A DNA stretch of 64,000 bases from Ammoniphilus sp. YIM 78166 (GTDB lineage: Bacteria; Bacillota; Bacilli; Aneurinibacillales; RAOX-1): contig NZ_SDLR01000002.1 of the NCBI RefSeq assembly GCF_004522215.1, positions 62,001-126,000 of the forward strand, read 5' to 3'. Position numbers and translations under genes: made by a program. The notes under the pieces were generated by a model, which saw only the letters and a program-made list of their open reading frames with translations, did no database searches and was not told where the DNA came from. Shown one piece after another: positions 61,254 to 64,000 of this stretch (its first letter is position 1; every line of letters begins with the position of its first letter).

Positions 61254-62305
61254 TACAAGAGTTTCGCACCGAAGACTTTCAACAAGATCTCTTGCATTGG
61301 TTTGAAAGAAACTTAAGAGATTTGCCTTGGAGACAAGATCGAGACCCTTATAAAATCTGGGTATCGGAGATCATGCTGCAGCAAACAAGAGTAGATACGG
61401 TTATTCCTTACTTTAACCGATTTATTGAACGTTTTCCCACTCTACAGGATCTTGCGCAGGCGCAAGAGGACGATGTCCTTAAGCTTTGGGAAGGACTTGG
61501 CTATTATTCGCGGGCCCGCAATCTTCACGCAGGAGTGAAAGAGGTACGAGAAAGCTATGGGGGAGCCGTTCCGGACTCTCCGGAAGAGATTAGCAAAATT
61601 AAGGGAGTAGGGCCATACACTGCTGGTGCCATTTTGAGTATCGCTTACGGCAAGCCTGAGCCTGCAGTCGATGGAAACGTCATGCGCGTTCTATCTCGGC
61701 TGTTGGTCATTGAAGATGACATCCAAAAAGTGAAGACGAGGAAACGGTTTGAAACCATTATTCGAGAGCTTATTGCCAAAGATAATCCTTCCTACTTCAA
61801 TCAAGCCCTCATGGAATTAGGAGCTTTAATTTGCACACCTAAGTCTCCGAAATGCGGTCATTGCCCGGTCCAAACTCATTGTCAAGCCCAGGAAGCTGGA
61901 GTACAAGGCAACCTGCCGGTAAAAGGCAAAGCCAAACCCCCGAAGCCGGTTCAAGTATCTGTTGCGTTTGTATCAGACGGGGAGAAATTCTTGATTCGCA
62001 AGCGTCCAGAGCAAGGTCTCCTGGCGGGATTATGGGAACTGCCTAATGTAGAAGGAGAGCAAGTGGAGCTAGAAAACCATCTTGTTGACAACCATCACCT
62101 TGAAGTAGCTGGAGGGGGACAGCTGTTCCATCATCAACATACGTTTTCCCATCTGCAATGGGAAATGGATGTTTATGCTTATCGGGCAGTAAAGGCCCCT
62201 TTAGAAATAGAAGCCCATTGGATTACATGGGAACAAATCCAAAACTACACCTTTCCCGTTTCTTATCAGAAAATATTTGCTCAAATTAAGGAGTTTTATC
62301 GATAG
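61250..62305 (+). CDS. mutY: A/G-specific adenine glycosylase
   Basis: 351 aa. Removes adenine mispaired with 8-oxoguanine. MLQQTRVDTVIPYF, the helix–hairpin–helix KGVGPYTAGAILSIA with the catalytic Asp in PAVDGNVMRV, the Fe–S cysteines CTPKSPKCGHCPVQTHC (C-x6-C-x2-C-x5-C), and a C-terminal MutT-like domain (LLAGLWELPNVEGE) that reads the oxoG. ATGA overlap with the previous gene. Confidence 0.96.
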   Translation: MIQEFRTEDFQQDLLHWFERNLRDLPWRQDRDPYKIWVSEIMLQQTRVDTVIPYFNRFIERFPTLQDLAQAQEDDVLKLWEGLGYYSRARNLHAGVKEVRESYGGAVPDSPEEISKIKGVGPYTAGAILSIAYGKPEPAVDGNVMRVLSRLLVIEDDIQKVKTRKRFETIIRELIAKDNPSYFNQALMELGALICTPKSPKCGHCPVQTHCQAQEAGVQGNLPVKGKAKPPKPVQVSVAFVSDGEKFLIRKRPEQGLLAGLWELPNVEGEQVELENHLVDNHHLEVAGGGQLFHHQHTFSHLQWEMDVYAYRAVKAPLEIEAHWITWEQIQNYTFPVSYQKIFAQIKEFYR

Positions 62306-62317
62306 GAGGCGATCCGT

Positions 62318-64000
62318 ATGGATATGAATCGATTCACCATCAAATCATTAGAAGCCATCCAACATGCCGAGACGGTAGCCCTTCAGCATGGCAATTCCGA
62401 AATTGACACTGAACATCTCTTGTTGGCCTTGCTTGAACAGCAGGAAGGGCTCGTTCCAAGACTTATAGAAAAAATGGGCGTTGCCCAAAACTATCTTACT
62501 TCAGCTATTAAGCGCATGGTAGAAAAGAAACCCAGGGTAAGCGGCCCAGGGCGTGAGTGGGGGAAAGTCTACGTCAGCCGTTCCCTAAACGGAATTCTTC
62601 TAGCTTCTGAGGAAGAGGCTAAACGCATGGGAGATGAGTACATTTCCACGGAGCATTTGCTTTTATCCATCGTGGAGGCTGGAGAAAGAACTAGCCTTGG
62701 CTCTTTGTTTAAAGAACAAAGTCTGACACGCGAGTCCATTTTAAAGGTGTTAACCGATGTGAGGGGGAATCAGCGAGTGACAAACCAGACACCAGAAGCC
62801 ACATACGAAGTTTTGGATAAGTACGGCGTGGACCTTGTGAAAGCGGCTGAGAAAAACAAGCTCGACCCGGTTATCGGTCGTGATGCGGAGATTCGCCGGG
62901 TGATTCAGATTCTATCTCGAAAGACAAAAAATAATCCAGTGCTGATCGGGGAACCAGGTGTTGGCAAGACCGCGATTATCGAAGGATTGGCTGGGCGAAT
63001 CGTACGTGGGGACGTGCCGGAGGGGCTTCGAAATAAAAAGATCTTCTCCCTTGATATGGGAGCTCTTATAGCTGGAGCCAAGTTTAGAGGGGAGTTTGAG
63101 GAAAGACTTAAGGCGGTCCTTCATGAGGTGAAAAAAAGTGAAGGCCAAATCCTATTGTTTATCGATGAAATCCATACGATTGTAGGGGCTGGCAAGGCTG
63201 AGGGATCAATGGATGCAGGGAACATGCTGAAGCCTATGCTGGCAAGAGGAGAGCTCCATTGCATCGGGGCTACTACGCTTGATGAGTACAGAAAGTATAT
63301 CGAAAAAGATGCGGCCCTAGAGCGAAGATTCCAGCCTGTCATGGTCCAAGAGCCCACAGTGGAGGATACGATATCGATCTTGAGAGGGTTAAAGGAACGA
63401 TTTGAGGTCTTCCATGGAGTAAAAATTCATGATAATGCTCTCGTATCTTCTGCGATGCTTTCTAATCGCTATATTACGGACCGGTTCTTGCCGGATAAGG
63501 CTATTGATTTAATTGATGAAGCATGCGCCCTGATTCGGACGGAGATTGACTCCATGCCTGCGGAGTTAGATGAGGTAGCGCGTCGAGTCATGATGCTTGA
63601 AGTCGAAGAAGCGGCCTTGAAAAAGGAAACGGATAAAGCTAGCCAAGAACGATTACAGCACCTTCAAAAAGAGCTCTCCGAGCAAAAAGAAATCCTCCAT
63701 GGTCTTCGCGCCCAATGGGAAAGTGAAAAACAAGCGATTCATAGCGTACAAAAGCTAAGAGAAGCGCTGGAGCAGCTTCATCAACAAATCGCGCAGGCCG
63801 AGCGTGAGTATGACTTGAACCTCGCGGCTGAGTTGAAATATGGAAAACTTCCGTTATTGGAGAAAAAACTGAAGGAAGAAGAAGCTCAGCAAGACGAGAA
63901 GAAGAAGGGACAGTCTCTGCTACGAGAAGAAGTGAGTGAGGAAGAGATTACTCGGATTATTTCACGCTGGACGGGTATTCCGGTCACGAAGCTGCTTGAG
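62318..64000 (+). CDS. clpB: Chaperone ClpB, 5' part (runs off the window)
   Basis: 561 codons are present. AAA+ disaggregase that works with DnaK. Clp N-domain repeats about residues 1–150 ([20 protein letters not shown] and [16 protein letters not shown]). First ATPase domain with Walker A GEPGVGKT and Walker [11 protein letters not shown]. The coiled-coil middle domain (about 410–530) distinguishes ClpB from ClpA/ClpC. The frame is open to the window end ([16 protein letters not shown]). RBS GGAGG 8 bp before ATG 62318. No CIRCE or CtsR box is evident upstream. Confidence 0.96.
   Translation, partial: MDMNRFTIKSLEAIQHAETVALQHGNSEIDTEHLLLALLEQQEGLVPRLIEKMGVAQNYLTSAIKRMVEKKPRVSGPGREWGKVYVSRSLNGILLASEEEAKRMGDEYISTEHLLLSIVEAGERTSLGSLFKEQSLTRESILKVLTDVRGNQRVTNQTPEATYEVLDKYGVDLVKAAEKNKLDPVIGRDAEIRRVIQILSRKTKNNPVLIGEPGVGKTAIIEGLAGRIVRGDVPEGLRNKKIFSLDMGALIAGAKFRGEFEERLKAVLHEVKKSEGQILLFIDEIHTIVGAGKAEGSMDAGNMLKPMLARGELHCIGATTLDEYRKYIEKDAALERRFQPVMVQEPTVEDTISILRGLKERFEVFHGVKIHDNALVSSAMLSNRYITDRFLPDKAIDLIDEACALIRTEIDSMPAELDEVARRVMMLEVEEAALKKETDKASQERLQHLQKELSEQKEILHGLRAQWESEKQAIHSVQKLREALEQLHQQIAQAEREYDLNLAAELKYGKLPLLEKKLKEEEAQQDEKKKGQSLLREEVSEEEITRIISRWTGIPVTKLLE

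Overview
The window reads as chromosome of a low-to-mid GC, endospore-forming member of the Bacillales. Evidence: a gatB–dgkB–rlmCD order like that of Bacillus subtilis, sporulation and germination genes (cotJABC, a gerA/B/C operon, yjcZ, yyaC), Bacillus-type small proteins (YdjO, YneF, DUF5325, YwdK) and strong GGAGG ribosome sites. A Paenibacillaceae/Brevibacillus/Ammoniphilus-like genome is my guess; no rRNA or tRNA gene is present to test it.

Layout. 0–7 kb: 3' end of gatB, a 52-bp tandem array, pflBA (anaerobic pyruvate formate-lyase), dgkB and rlmCD. 7–8 kb: a dispersed composite repeat. 8–10.3 kb: ectABC for ectoine, on the minus strand, with an ectA that has no usable start codon. 10.5–29 kb: mostly housekeeping and metabolism: SDR, a ProC-like dehydrogenase, a SodF-like superoxide dismutase, a candidate small RNA, pgi, a Zn-alcohol dehydrogenase, GH15, a DEAD-box helicase, a Gate-domain membrane protein, a cupredoxin, proline dehydrogenase, a second RlmCD-like methylase and SelO. 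29.2–30.15 kb: an inverted copy of the composite repeat beside a second type of 52-bp array. 30.2–32.6 kb: mcp and cheX behind a c-di-GMP-I riboswitch. 33–40 kb: yyaC, a DnaA-box cluster, drug efflux, an HD hydrolase, EcsC and a COG3044 ATPase. 40.0–40.3 kb: a small glutaredoxin with in-frame TGA at its first active-site Cys, a selenoprotein candidate. 40.4–41.5 kb: the largest 52-bp array. 41.6–64 kb: MFS, panE, a D-cysteine desulfhydrase-like gene, cotJ, a tungsten-type aldehyde oxidoreductase with MoaD, orphan trpB and yciI, a NamZ–stalk–NodB fusion, a YerD-like glutamate synthase, gerABC, a DUF84 NTPase, glcD, PAP2, yneF, mutY and the start of clpB.

Three points stand out. First, the UxxC glutaredoxin at 40055–40303 has a compact stem-loop correctly placed to act as a bacterial SECIS. 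Second, three intergenic arrays share an almost exact 52-bp period (five B-DNA turns) although their sequences fall into two families. Both families carry palindromes. A further family has about 21-bp (two-turn) spacing. Third, the stress and redox content (ectoine, Pfl, W-type oxidoreductase, cupredoxin, SOD, c-di-GMP-controlled chemotaxis) suggests a spore former that copes with osmotic shifts and low oxygen.
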